Positions 1 through 8,575 of a stretch of 64,000 nucleotides of DNA are shown one piece after another (positions within the stretch are counted from its first letter, which is position 1; each line of letters begins with the position of its first letter). The position numbers and the translations under genes were made by a program. This stretch comes from Deinococcus hopiensis KR-140 (GTDB lineage: Bacteria; Deinococcota; Deinococci; Deinococcales; Deinococcaceae): assembly GCA_943327755.2 (NCBI GenBank), contig CALPYF020000021.1:1-64000 (forward strand), written 5' to 3'. The notes under the pieces were generated by a model. It searched no databases and was not told the origin of the DNA. It was given only the letters and a program-made list of their open reading frames with translations.

Positions 1-1086
1 GAAGTCGCAGACGCGACGTCTGGAGGCACGCTCGAAAACGACCGTCAGTGAAGCGATCCGGGTGGCGTTGGAAGCCGTCCGCCCAAAAGATTGCGCTGGC
101 TGGTTTCAGCATTGTCTTTTCCCTCAATGCCTCTGAAAACCGCTTTGACTCTGTCATCCGCCGTGTGGAACGCTTCTTTGACCGGCATCCCATTCAGCCA
201 GCCGATGTCGCCCGGGTCGTTCTGACGCTCCTTCCCTCCGCGAAACCACGTGAATTCATCCTTGACCGGACGTTCTTGGGCAGAACGGACGCCCGTGAGG
301 ACGCCTGCCCGCAACTGGAAGTACGGGCAGACCGATGTGAACGTCCTGCTCCTGGCTGTCATCTGGCGCGGCGTCGCGATCCCCCTGCTCTACGAGCTGC
401 TGCCCCATGGGGGCGGCAGCCATACGGAGATCCGGCACACACTCATGGACGATGCCCTCTGCCTGCTCCGTGCAGCGGACATTCGGGTCCTGTACGCCGA
501 CCGTGAATTCGTCGGCTATGACTGGATTCAGGGACTGGCGCGCCGTGGAATTCCCATCTGCGTGCGACTGAGGAGTGACACGCTGATGGACGACTGGACC
601 GCAAAGGACTGGCTGAGTCGCTTGCAGACCGGCATGGCCGGTCTGCTGGTCGATGACACGGTGGTCTACGGGCAACCGATGAACGTGGTTCTGACGCACA
701 CGCAAGATGGCGAGGCGCTGATCATCGCCAGTAACGCGGGGTCAGTGACGACGATCCAGACACGATATCGCCGGAGGTTCCTGATCGAATGCCTCTTCAG
801 AGCACTGAAGAGCAAGGGCTTCCAACTGGAGGGGACGCACATGACGCTCCACGATCACGTGGAGCGCCTGCTGTGCCGGCCCTCGTTGACCTACACGTGG
901 TGTGTGCTGGTCGGGATCACGTTGGACTGCCCGAAGAAGGCGCATGGTCGCCGGGCGTGGAGCGTGGTGAAGATGGGCTTGCGGGAACTGGTCCGGTCGT
1001 TCAGCCGGGAGTCATCACGCCTGTGTCACTTGATCCACCTGTTGGTGCCGTCCCAGACGAAATCGCCGGAAAGTGTCGGGTACTGA
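1..1086 (+). pseudogene. IS4-family transposase, frameshifted and cut by the window edge
   Basis: This is a DDE transposase of the IS4 family, which would cut and paste its own insertion sequence. The N-terminal part reads in the frame that is open from the left edge and contains ILDRT with the first catalytic Asp. The rest resumes one frame over at NWKYG (base 313) and runs to the stop at 1086. The joint is a 40-base insertion at 273-312; removing it restores one continuous protein. The second Asp lies in LYADREF. The IS4 signature Y-x2-R-x3-E-x6-K is intact in the stretch starting YRRRFLIE (about base 760). The start and left inverted repeat are outside the window, and I could not identify a right inverted repeat. 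As it stands the gene should be inactive. Confidence 0.85.
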
Positions 1087-1143
1087 GATGGAGCCCGCCA
1101 CCGCCATAGAAAAAAGATGGGGCGCCTACGACCGGGACTCCTG

Positions 1144-1830
1144 TTATAGGTGCCAGCCCTCCGGGCGTTCCTTGATGGGTTTAGCCGGGGCGCCGACAGC
1201 GGTGCAGTTTGCGGGGAGGGATTTCGTGACGACAGCGCCTGAGCCGACGATGGTCCAGGCCCCGATCTCGACGCCCTGGTTCACGGTGGCGTTCGTACCT
1301 AGGTCGGTGCCCTCGCCAATGGTAACGTTCCCACTGATCACGGTGCTGGGGGCGATGGTCACGAAGTCGTGCAGGTCGTCGTCGTGGGCGACGGTGGCCA
1401 TCCTGTTGAGCAGGACGTGCTGTCCGAGGCGGTAGTCGGTGCTGGTGATGACACCGGCGCAGATGACGGTGCCCTCACCGATCTCGACGCGGCGTCCGAT
1501 CAGGGCGGTGGGGTGGATCAGCGTGGCGAATCTGGTGTGGCCGACGGCTCGGACGCGCTCCACCACGCGGCGGCGGACGGGTGGCGCGCCGATAGCAACG
1601 GTGACATATACGTCGGGATTGGCAGGGAGCCAGTCGACATCGCCCAGGACGGGGAGGTCGTGGACAGTCGCGCCGTGCCTGGCGGCGTTGCTGTCCAGCC
1701 ACCCCAGAATCTCCCAGGCGGCGGGGCCCTCGGCGTTGATGTCTTCGATGAGTTCGTGGATCTCGCGGGCGTGTCCGCCGGTGCCGACAATGACGATTCG
1801 GCGGGTGGTGGGCGTATGGATTGAGTTCAT
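1144..1830 (-). CDS. NeuD/PglD-like sugar O- or N-acetyltransferase
   Basis: A 228-residue left-handed beta-helix acyltransferase of the NeuD/PglD type, which moves an acetyl group from acetyl-CoA to a sugar or nucleotide sugar used for surface polysaccharide or glycan. The N-terminal Rossmann-like part carries VGTGGHARE (about residues 15-23), typical of the family. From about residue 100 hexapeptide repeats follow, with the probable catalytic His in VAHDDDLH. Length is close to the family norm of about 210. The start is an ATG with TAAAAT at 1837-1842, six bases upstream, so translation is probably leaderless. No other polysaccharide gene is visible. The IS4 remnant lies just beyond its 3' end, so a glycan cluster may continue outside the window or have been disrupted. 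The sugar substrate is unknown. Confidence 0.85.
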   Translation of the reverse strand: MNSIHTPTTRRIVIVGTGGHAREIHELIEDINAEGPAAWEILGWLDSNAARHGATVHDLPVLGDVDWLPANPDVYVTVAIGAPPVRRRVVERVRAVGHTRFATLIHPTALIGRRVEIGEGTVICAGVITSTDYRLGQHVLLNRMATVAHDDDLHDFVTIAPSTVISGNVTIGEGTDLGTNATVNQGVEIGAWTIVGSGAVVTKSLPANCTAVGAPAKPIKERPEGWHL

Positions 1831-1907
1831 GGCCGGATTTTAGGTCGGTCTGTGATCGTGGTAGGGACCGGAAACTGACCAGACCTGAGAGACCCGACTC
1901 CCCCTGC

Positions 1908-2186
1908 CTAGCGGAGCAGGTCGAGGAGTTCGCCGACGGTGTGGTGCGCTTCGAGGGGGTGGCGCAGGGGGGTGCTGGGCTGGAGGTGGTAGGTGTTGCG
2001 GCGGCCGTGGCGTTCGCGGGTGAGCACGCCGGCGTCTTCGAGGTCGCGGACGATGCGTTGCACGGCGCGTTCGGTGATGCCGACGCGCGTGGCGACTTCG
2101 CGGAGGGTGTCGCCGGGGTGCTGCTGGAGGCACAGCAGGACGTGGGTGTGGTTGGTGAGGAAGGTCCACGGGGCAGGCGTGGTCAT
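1908..2186 (-). CDS. Small winged-helix transcriptional regulator
   Basis: A 92-residue protein that is almost only a winged helix-turn-helix. The segment TLREVATRVGITERAVQRI (about residues 27-45) is the helix-turn-helix, and RERHGRRNTYHL is the wing. It resembles ArsR/MarR-like single-domain regulators. No metal-binding cysteines are present, so a metal sensor is unlikely. It is divergent from icd with 71 bases between the start codons, so it may regulate itself and icd; that is inference from position only. A TAGGGT hexamer lies ten bases upstream of its ATG. The effector is unknown. Confidence 0.75.
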   Translation of the reverse strand: MTTPAPWTFLTNHTHVLLCLQQHPGDTLREVATRVGITERAVQRIVRDLEDAGVLTRERHGRRNTYHLQPSTPLRHPLEAHHTVGELLDLLR

Positions 2187-2257
2187 GGGTGGCTTGACCC
2201 TAGCACATAATATACGACATACTTTTCGCGTATTCGTTTTCGCTCTTTGGAGGAGCC
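2187..2257. promoter_or_regulatory. Divergent promoter region between the winged-helix regulator and icd
   Basis: An AT-rich island in a G+C-rich surrounding. For icd there is TTGACC at 2194-2199 and CATACT at 2218-2223 (18-base spacer), then a strong ribosome binding site GGAGGAG at 2249-2255. The arms ATACG (2212-2216) and CGTAT (2229-2233) form a short inverted repeat that overlaps the icd -10 region and could be an operator for the neighbouring regulator. The promoter assignment is moderate and the operator is speculative. Confidence 0.4.
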
Positions 2258-3736
2258 ATGACCCGAGCCACCCTGGACACCACCGCCACCACGCCCCTCA
2301 CCACCGTCGCGGTCGCCCACGGGGACGGCATCGGCCCGGAAATCATGGACGCCACCCTGCGGATCCTGGCCGCCGCCGGGGCGCGCCTCCAACCCGTCCC
2401 GATCCGCATCGGCGAGGCGGTGTACCGCGAGGGCCACACCAGCGGCTTCACGCCCGACACCTGGGACACCCTGCGCGCGGCGGGCGTGCTGCTCAAGGCG
2501 CCCATCACCACCCCGCAGGGCGGGGGGTACAAGAGCCTGAACGTCACGCTGCGCAAGACGCTGGGCCTGTACGCGAACGTCCGCCCGTGCCGCGCCTACG
2601 CGCCGTTCGTGCCCAGCCACCACGCGGGGACGGACGTGGTGATCATCCGCGAGAACGAGGAGGACCTGTACGCCGGCATTGAACACCGTCAGACGCGCGA
2701 GGTCGTGCAGTGCCTGAAACTCGTCACGCGGGACGGCTGTGAGCGGATCGTGCGCTACGCCTTCGAGTACGCCCGCGCGCACGGGCGGCGCCGGGTCACG
2801 GCGCTGAGCAAGGACAACATCATGAAGTTCACGGACGGCCTGTTCCATCAGGTGTTCCGCGAGATCGGCGCCGAGTACCCGGATCTGGAGCAGGAGCACC
2901 AGATCATCGACATCGGCACGGCGCGGCTGGCGACCCGCCCCGAACGCTACGACGTGGTCGTGACCCTGAACCTGTACGGCGACATCATCAGTGATGTGGC
3001 GGCCGAGGTGACGGGCTCGGTGGGGCTGGCGGGCAGCGCGAACATCGGCCCGAGCTTCGCGCTGTTCGAGGCGATTCACGGCAGCGCGCCGGACATCGCC
3101 GGGCAGAACGTCGCCAACCCCGGCGGGCTGCTGCAGGCGGCGGTCATGATGCTGGGGCACCTGGGGCAGCACGACGTGGCGGTGCGGGTGCAGAACGCGT
3201 GGCTGCGCGCCCTGGAGGACGGCGTGCACACCGCCGACATCGCGGGGGAACACACCCGCGGGCGGGTCGGGACGCGCGAGTTCGCGGACGCCGTGATCGC
3301 CCGGCTGGGGCAGGAGCCGCAGGTGCTGCCCGCCGCGCGCCGGGGCCCGGGGCAGCTGCCGGCGCCCGCGCCGCAGGCGGGGCGCCGGGACGTGGTGAAG
3401 ATGCTGGTGGGCACGGACGTGTTCTTCGAGTGGGCCGAGGCGGACCGGGATCCGGCGGTACTGGCGGCGCGGCTGGAGGCGCTGGCGACCGGGCGGTTGC
3501 GGCTGAACATGATCACGAACCGGGGCGTGAAGGTCTGGCCGGGCGGGCAGCCGGAGACGTTCCGCGCGGACCACTGGCGCTGCCGTTTCATGGCGGAAGG
3601 CGACGGGCCGGTGCGGCACGCGGACGTGGTGGCGCTGCTGACGGGTCTGCTGGGCAGCGGGCTGGACTTCATCAAGACCGAGCACCTGTACACCTTCGAC
3701 GGCGTGCCGGGCTTCTCGATGGGGCAGGGGCAGTAA
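2258..3736 (+). CDS. icd: NADP-type isocitrate dehydrogenase with C-terminal extension (Thermus-like)
   Basis: Isocitrate dehydrogenase of the TCA cycle, converting isocitrate to 2-oxoglutarate and CO2 with reduction of NAD(P). The 492-residue protein shows the beta-decarboxylating dehydrogenase motifs GDGIGPEI (about residues 23-30), IIRENEEDLYAG (substrate loop), TLNLYGDIISD (metal-binding Asp) and EAIHGSAPDIAG near 270, which with the following residues forms the coenzyme pocket. After about residue 340 a roughly 150-residue extension follows. Such an extension is known from the Thermus enzyme (about 496 residues) and is absent from the shorter E. coli type. The start is set by GGAGGAG at 2249-2255. 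NADP preference is inferred from the family, not from identified residues. A hairpin terminator follows. Confidence 0.9.
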   Translation: MTRATLDTTATTPLTTVAVAHGDGIGPEIMDATLRILAAAGARLQPVPIRIGEAVYREGHTSGFTPDTWDTLRAAGVLLKAPITTPQGGGYKSLNVTLRKTLGLYANVRPCRAYAPFVPSHHAGTDVVIIRENEEDLYAGIEHRQTREVVQCLKLVTRDGCERIVRYAFEYARAHGRRRVTALSKDNIMKFTDGLFHQVFREIGAEYPDLEQEHQIIDIGTARLATRPERYDVVVTLNLYGDIISDVAAEVTGSVGLAGSANIGPSFALFEAIHGSAPDIAGQNVANPGGLLQAAVMMLGHLGQHDVAVRVQNAWLRALEDGVHTADIAGEHTRGRVGTREFADAVIARLGQEPQVLPAARRGPGQLPAPAPQAGRRDVVKMLVGTDVFFEWAEADRDPAVLAARLEALATGRLRLNMITNRGVKVWPGGQPETFRADHWRCRFMAEGDGPVRHADVVALLTGLLGSGLDFIKTEHLYTFDGVPGFSMGQGQ

Positions 3737-3763
3737 CAGACACTCCGTCAGCCATGCCGTGAG

Positions 3764-3796
3764 GGCCGCCTTCTTCCCGCGTGGGAGGGGGCGGCC
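3764..3796 (+). terminator. Hairpin terminator after icd
   Basis: The outer arms GGCCGCC (3764-3770) and GGCGGCC (3790-3796) enclose a second inner pairing between TTCCC and GGGAGG, and are followed by TTCCTCC. The position, 28 bases after the icd stop, fits a factor-independent terminator. The T-run is weak. Confidence 0.6.
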
Positions 3797-3847
3797 TTCC
3801 TCCGCTGTGCTGCTGGGATTGCCGAGCATTCCGGTGGGTGTTCTGCG

Positions 3848-3910
3848 TTGAGTTCGGGGGGCGGGGGGAGTAGAATCCTCTTATTGAGAATCCTTCCTAT
3901 TAAGGAGGAT
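3848..3910 (+). promoter_or_regulatory. Promoter with probable metal-responsive operator for the P1B-4 ATPase
   Basis: TTGAGT at 3848-3853 and TAGAAT at 3871-3876 are spaced by 17 bases and form a good sigma-70-type promoter. The -10 box and expected start site overlap an AT-rich block with repeated ATCCTC/ATCCTTCC (3875-3880, 3890-3897) and the inverse GGAGGAT (3904-3910) around TATTAA. Such a dyad over the start site is where a repressor would bind. Because it drives a metal exporter, a Fur/PerR/DtxR-type metal sensor is a reasonable guess, but the sequence does not match a textbook box. Confidence 0.5.
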
Positions 3911-3940
3911 CGTCCCTCTCCCCCACCCCGGAGGCACCCC

Positions 3941-5857
3941 GTGACCACCCAGACCCTTCCCCACCCAGGCGCCCGGCCCGAGCCGCGCTTCACGATGTCG
4001 CCGGAGCTGCGCCGCGCCGTCACCCTGACCGCCCTGACCCTGGCGGGCCTCCTCGTGGGCCTGACCGGGCAGTACCTGCTGCACATCACGGCCCTCCAGT
4101 GGGCGGGGTATGTCACGGCGTTCCTGGCGGGCGGCATTCCCGCCGGGCGCGAGGCGCTGCACTCGCTGTTCGTGGAACGCAGGCTGGACGTGGACCTGCT
4201 GATGGTGCTGGCTGCCCTGGGCGCGGCGAGCATCGGGCAGGCGGCGGACGGCGCGATCCTGCTGTTCCTGTTCAGCCTCAGTAACACCCTGCAGGACTGG
4301 GCGATGGGCCGCACGTCCAGCGCCATCCAGGCCCTGATGGACCTGAACCCGGAGGGCGCGACCGTCCGCCGGGACGGCGTGGAGAGGTGGTGCGAGCTGG
4401 GCGAGATCCGCATCGGGGACCTGCTGGTCGTGCGGCCCGGCGAGCGCGTGGCCGCCGACGCGCGGGTCGTGAAGGGGCAGACGAGCGTGGACGAGAGCCC
4501 CATCACCGGCGAGAGCGTCCCGGTGGACAAGGCGCCCGGCGCGGAGCTGGCGTCCGGCACCGTGAACCTGAACGGCAGCGTGGAGGCCGAAGTGGTCCGC
4601 CCGGCGGGCGAGAGCACCCTGGCGCGGCTGGTGGGCCTGATGGAGCAGGCGCAGACGCAGAAGAGCCGCACCGAGAGCCTCACGGAACGCTGGGAGAGCC
4701 CTTACGCGATGATCGTGCTGGCCCTCGTGCCCGCCGTGTACGCCCTGCTGCGCTTCGGGTTCGGCCTGAGCGTGGACGACGCGTGGTACCGCGCGATGAC
4801 GTTCATGGTGGTCGCCAGCCCCTGCGCGGTGGTGATCAGCACGCCCGCCGTGATGCTCTCGGCGATGGCGGCCGCCGCGCGCGCCGGGGTGCTGTTCAAG
4901 AGCAGCGCCGCGCTGGACGCCCTGGCGGGCGTGCAGACCGTCGCGTTCGACAAGACCGGCACACTGACCCAGGCCCGCATGACCCTGACCGCCGTGCACG
5001 CCGGGGACGAGGGGCAGGCCCTGGCGCTGGCCGCCGGACTGGAGGCGCACAGCGAGCATCCCATCGCGCAGGCGATCGTCACCGCCGCCCGCGAGCGGGG
5101 CGTGACGCCTCTGACCGTCACGGACGCGCAGGCGATTCCCGGCCACGGCATCGAGGCGCGCCTGCCGGACGGGCAGGTCGCTTGGGCGGGGAACGTCCGC
5201 CTCGCGGACCGGCAGGGCGCGACCCTGGACGCCGCGCAGCAGGCAGCCCTGGGCGACCTGGGCGCGCGCGGCAGCTCCAGCGTCATCGTGGGCGTCGGCC
5301 CCCGCGTGAGCGGCGTGATGGGCGTCGCGGACGCCCTGCGTCCCGACATCCGCGCCGCGCTGGACGCCCTGAAGGCCAGCGGCGTCACACACCGCGTTAT
5401 GCTGACCGGGGACCGCGAGGAGGTCGCCCGCAGCGTGGCTGCCGAGGTGGGCCTCAGCGAGTTCCGCGCGGGCCTGCTGCCCGAGGACAAGCTGCGCCTG
5501 ATCGGCGAGCTGCCCGGCCCGGTCGCCATGGTCGGCGACGGTGTGAACGACGCGCCCGCCCTGGCCCGCGCCGACCTGGGCGTCGCGGTCGCGTCCGGCA
5601 CCGACGTGGCCATCGAGAGCGCGGACGTGGTGCTCATGCAGAACGACCTGGGGAAACTGGCGGGCGCGGTCCGGCTGGCCCGTGACGCGCGGCGCACCGT
5701 GATCACGAACCTCCTGTTCGCGTTCGGGGTGATCCTGATCGTCGCGCCGCTTGCCGTGGCGGGCAAGGTGCCGCTGCCGCTGGGCGTCCTGGCGCACGAG
5801 GGCGGCACAGTGTTCGTGGTGTTCATGGGCCTGCGCCTGCTGCGCCACCGCGTGTAG
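3941..5857 (+). CDS. P1B-4-type heavy-metal exporting ATPase (Co/Zn/Fe class)
   Basis: An inner-membrane P-type ATPase that pumps a divalent metal out of the cytoplasm. The motifs in order are TGES (about residue 189), SPC in the metal-binding membrane helix (293-295), DKTGT with the phosphorylated Asp (337), GDGVND (532) and HEGGT in the last membrane helix (619-623). SPC together with HEGGT, and the lack of an N-terminal CxxC metal domain, are the marks of subgroup P1B-4 (CoaT, CtpD, PfeT), reported to export Co2+, Fe2+ or Zn2+. The 638-residue length fits. The GTG start is chosen for GGAGG at 3930-3934; a longer reading frame upstream runs through the promoter. The exact metal cannot be told from the sequence. 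Confidence 0.9.
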   Translation: MTTQTLPHPGARPEPRFTMSPELRRAVTLTALTLAGLLVGLTGQYLLHITALQWAGYVTAFLAGGIPAGREALHSLFVERRLDVDLLMVLAALGAASIGQAADGAILLFLFSLSNTLQDWAMGRTSSAIQALMDLNPEGATVRRDGVERWCELGEIRIGDLLVVRPGERVAADARVVKGQTSVDESPITGESVPVDKAPGAELASGTVNLNGSVEAEVVRPAGESTLARLVGLMEQAQTQKSRTESLTERWESPYAMIVLALVPAVYALLRFGFGLSVDDAWYRAMTFMVVASPCAVVISTPAVMLSAMAAAARAGVLFKSSAALDALAGVQTVAFDKTGTLTQARMTLTAVHAGDEGQALALAAGLEAHSEHPIAQAIVTAARERGVTPLTVTDAQAIPGHGIEARLPDGQVAWAGNVRLADRQGATLDAAQQAALGDLGARGSSSVIVGVGPRVSGVMGVADALRPDIRAALDALKASGVTHRVMLTGDREEVARSVAAEVGLSEFRAGLLPEDKLRLIGELPGPVAMVGDGVNDAPALARADLGVAVASGTDVAIESADVVLMQNDLGKLAGAVRLARDARRTVITNLLFAFGVILIVAPLAVAGKVPLPLGVLAHEGGTVFVVFMGLRLLRHRV

Positions 5858-5991
5858 GCAGGGGCGGGGGCAGTGCCGCTGCGCCCCCGTTGCCCCCGTC
5901 TCCGTCACCCCAACATTCCCGTAAGCCGCTCCACATCCCGGCGCGGTCCGCGCCGCCGACGCTGAAGACCGAAGCGTTTCCCGGAGGCCCC

Positions 5992-6465
5992 ATGAGACTG
6001 AATCCCGCCCGTCGTCCCCTTCTGCCCCGACTGCTGCTGGGCCTGATCGCCCTGTTCGTGCTGATCCAGCTCGTGCCGTATGGCCGGGCGCACGCCAATC
6101 CCACCGTGCAGGCGCAGCCGAAGTGGGACAGCCCGCAGACCGAGGCGCTGTTCACGCGCGCCTGCGCGGACTGCCACAGCCACGCGACCGTGTGGCCCTG
6201 GTACAGCAACGTGGCACCCATCTCGTGGCTGGTGCAGCGGCACGTGGACGAGGGCCGCAGCAAATTCAACGTAAACGTCCCGGGCTTCGGGCGGGATGCC
6301 GACGAGGCGGCCAAGGAAGTCCGGAGCGGCGGGATGCCCGAACCGACCTACCTCCCTCTGCACCCCACCGCCCGCCTGAGCGCCCAGGAGAAGGAGCAGC
6401 TCGCAGCGGGCCTGGAGGCGACCTTCGGCGGAGAACGCGAGGCTGGCGAGGGCGAGGGCCGCTGA
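5992..6465 (+). CDS. Membrane-anchored haem-binding domain protein
   Basis: A 157-residue protein with one N-terminal membrane helix (about 12-30), so the rest lies outside the cytoplasmic membrane. CADCH (Cys58, Cys61, His62) is a c-type haem attachment motif in the context WDSPQTEALFTRACADCHSH, typical of the small haem-binding family often annotated 'haem-binding domain' (PF14376). WPWYSNVAPISW after it is also family-like. The ATG has GGAGG at 5983-5987. It follows the metal ATPase by 134 bases on the same strand. If that pump exports iron, a link to iron and haem homeostasis is possible, but this is inference. Electron-transfer partners are unknown. Confidence 0.8.
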   Translation: MRLNPARRPLLPRLLLGLIALFVLIQLVPYGRAHANPTVQAQPKWDSPQTEALFTRACADCHSHATVWPWYSNVAPISWLVQRHVDEGRSKFNVNVPGFGRDADEAAKEVRSGGMPEPTYLPLHPTARLSAQEKEQLAAGLEATFGGEREAGEGEGR

Positions 6466-6592
6466 GCGTGACCGGGCCGCACCGTAAGGTCTGGTGAACG
6501 TACCCCCCACCCGATTCCAGCCTGCGCGGGCCTACGCTGGGCGACACACTTCAGTTCAGGTGCTCCGCGCAGGCGGGGCGGGAGGGCATGAC

Positions 6593-6919
6593 ATGGGAGA
6601 AGGCAGACCGAACGGGCAGGCGAACGCGAACGTCTCACAGGACACCATCAACGACCAGGGCCAGTGGAACACCGGCACCCCCAAGAACGCCGGGGACGCC
6701 GCCACCGAGGGCCAGTACACCGGGGTCAGCGACGCGAATGCGGACGCCGGGAACACCACCTCGCAGGCGCAGCAGGTGAGCCTCACTACCGACCCCCGGT
6801 CCGACGCGCAGGGCGGCACGGACGTGAACCCGTCCTCTTTCGGGAGTATGCGGGACGGGCTGCCCGCCAGCGGCGCGACCACCGATCCGGACACGAAGGC
6901 TGACGCCGACAGGGCCTGA
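6593..6919 (+). CDS. Hypothetical low-complexity hydrophilic protein
   Basis: A 108-residue protein that I do not recognise. It is rich in Gly, Asn, Asp, Thr, Ala and Gln, has almost no large hydrophobic residues and no Cys, and has no signal peptide or membrane helix, so it is probably disordered. Such compositions occur in hydrophilins linked to desiccation, but no family motif is present. The ATG at 6593 has GGAGGG at 6581-6586 with normal spacing; an ATG five bases upstream is in another frame. The gene ends in a very strong bidirectional terminator shared with yidC. Confidence 0.6.
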   Translation: MGEGRPNGQANANVSQDTINDQGQWNTGTPKNAGDAATEGQYTGVSDANADAGNTTSQAQQVSLTTDPRSDAQGGTDVNPSSFGSMRDGLPASGATTDPDTKADADRA

Positions 6920-6922
6920 ATC

Positions 6923-6974
6923 TCGCAAGTGGAAGCGCCCACCCCTGACTGCGGGTGGGCGCTTCCACTTGCGA
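6923..6974. terminator. Bidirectional terminator, perfect 22-bp stem
   Basis: The arms 6923-6944 and 6953-6974 are exactly complementary over 22 bases with an 8-base loop. It lies between the stop of the plus-strand small protein (6919) and the stop of minus-strand yidC (6983), so it can end transcription from both sides. It lacks a T-run. The length and perfection of the stem are striking. Confidence 0.75.
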
Positions 6975-6982
6975 CCTTGGCG

Positions 6983-8575
6983 TTACTTCTTGGGCGCGTC
7001 GATGGTCTTGCTGGCCTTCGCGGCCGGACGGGCGGGGGCCTTCTCGACCTTCTGGCCGATGGTGGCGGTTTCCTTCTCGACCTGACGGTTGATCAGGATC
7101 TGCTGCCCGATGCCGATCAGGGTGGACAGGATGATATAGATCGTCACGCCCGCCGGGAAGGTCAGCGCGAAGTACAGGAAGATCAGGTAGATGAACGCCT
7201 GCTGGCGGAACATGTCCGGGTTCTTACGGGTCATGACGTACAGCTGCCCGATGTTCACGATCAGGTACACGACGGCGAGCAGGTAGAACGGATCCGGAAT
7301 CGCGAGGTCCGGGAGCCACAGGAAGCCGCTGTCGAACTCGAAGTTGCGGATCGTGGACCACAGCGCGATCAGCACCGGGAACGGAATGAAGGTGGAGAAG
7401 CACCCGGCCGGGTTGAAGTTGTAATCCCGGTACAACTGCTGCATTTCCGCCTGCATGGCCCGCTGGGAATCCATGTCCTTGCGGTCACGGTACTTCTCCT
7501 GGATCTCCTTGATCTTGGGCTGCATGACCTGCATGCGGGCAGTGGTGCGCCCCTGGGCCTGCATGAGGGGCCACATGATGGCGCGCAGCAGGATGGTCAG
7601 GACGACCAGTACCAGCCCCCAGTTCCCGATGACCTTGTACAGCTGCTCCATGAGCTTCACGATCAGCAGGCTGATCTGACCGAAGAAGTTCGGCTTGAAC
7701 AGGCCCGGCAGTTCGGTGTAGCCGCTCTGGTACAGGTGGATCAGTTCGTTCTTGCCGCCGTAGACTTCCAGGTTGCTGCTGGCCGGTACGGACGCCGTGA
7801 TCAGGCCCTGCGCGCCGCCGGTCAGGGTGGTGTTCACCTGCGTGCCGCTCTGGGGCCGGATGATCAGCGCGTGCGCGATCTGGCTGGGGTTTTCCTGCAG
7901 CGCGGCGTACTGGACGTTCTCGACGTTCAGGGTACCGCTGCCCTGCACGGCGGCGGGCTGCGCGCCGCCCTGCGCGTAGGCCTGCACGCGGGGGTTGTCG
8001 GCCTTGCCCAGACCCGGGAACAGGATATTCACGCGCTCTGGGCCGCCCGTGACTTCCGTCTTCAGGTCGACCTTGAAGTTGCGGGGGTGCAGCGTGACGG
8101 TCTTCGTGACGGTCACGCCGCCCTGCGTGTAGCGGAACACGGCGTCCTGACGGTTGGCCTTCAGGTCGGTGGTCAGGCCGGTCGGTTCGCTCGTTTCGGC
8201 CGTCTGCGCGGGGTCGAGTCCGGCAGCCTTGTCCTCGACGGCCAGGGCCTTGCGCCCGGCGACCATGTTCACGATGCCCTTCTGGTTGGTCAGGGCGCTG
8301 AAGTCGTAGGTGCCGTCGCCCCGCTTCTTGATGTAGGGGGTGCCGGCGTAGCCCTTGACGTACCAGCCGATGATCTCGCCGCGGGCATTGAACACCACGT
8401 CCTGAAGGTTGCTCGTGGCGATGAATTCGTCGCCGGGCTGACCGTCGAAGTCGGTCTTGATCCATTCGGGCGTGATGGCCTTCCCGAAGGTGGGCAGCGG
8501 GCCGGTCTGACCGCAGCCGCTGAGCAGCAGCATGCCGCCCAGGGCAGCGATTGGAAGCAGGTGTCGTGTCTTCAT
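6983..8575 (-). CDS. yidC: Membrane protein insertase YidC, with lipoprotein-type signal
   Basis: An insertase that helps fold and insert inner-membrane proteins, alone or with SecYEG. The C-terminal OXA1 core (about residues 310-510) holds the usual hydrophobic segments, including VVLTILLRAIMWPLMQAQ and YNFNPAGCFSTFIPFPVL. Between about 25 and 310 is a large extracytoplasmic domain as in Gram-negative YidC. Unusually, the N-terminus ends in LLLSGC, a lipobox, where Gram-negative YidC has an uncleaved membrane helix. The start at 8575 overlaps the yidD stop (ATGA). It is the last gene of rpmH-rnpA-yidD-yidC and ends at the perfect-stem terminator. Confidence 0.93.
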   Translation of the reverse strand: MKTRHLLPIAALGGMLLLSGCGQTGPLPTFGKAITPEWIKTDFDGQPGDEFIATSNLQDVVFNARGEIIGWYVKGYAGTPYIKKRGDGTYDFSALTNQKGIVNMVAGRKALAVEDKAAGLDPAQTAETSEPTGLTTDLKANRQDAVFRYTQGGVTVTKTVTLHPRNFKVDLKTEVTGGPERVNILFPGLGKADNPRVQAYAQGGAQPAAVQGSGTLNVENVQYAALQENPSQIAHALIIRPQSGTQVNTTLTGGAQGLITASVPASSNLEVYGGKNELIHLYQSGYTELPGLFKPNFFGQISLLIVKLMEQLYKVIGNWGLVLVVLTILLRAIMWPLMQAQGRTTARMQVMQPKIKEIQEKYRDRKDMDSQRAMQAEMQQLYRDYNFNPAGCFSTFIPFPVLIALWSTIRNFEFDSGFLWLPDLAIPDPFYLLAVVYLIVNIGQLYVMTRKNPDMFRQQAFIYLIFLYFALTFPAGVTIYIILSTLIGIGQQILINRQVEKETATIGQKVEKAPARPAAKASKTIDAPKK

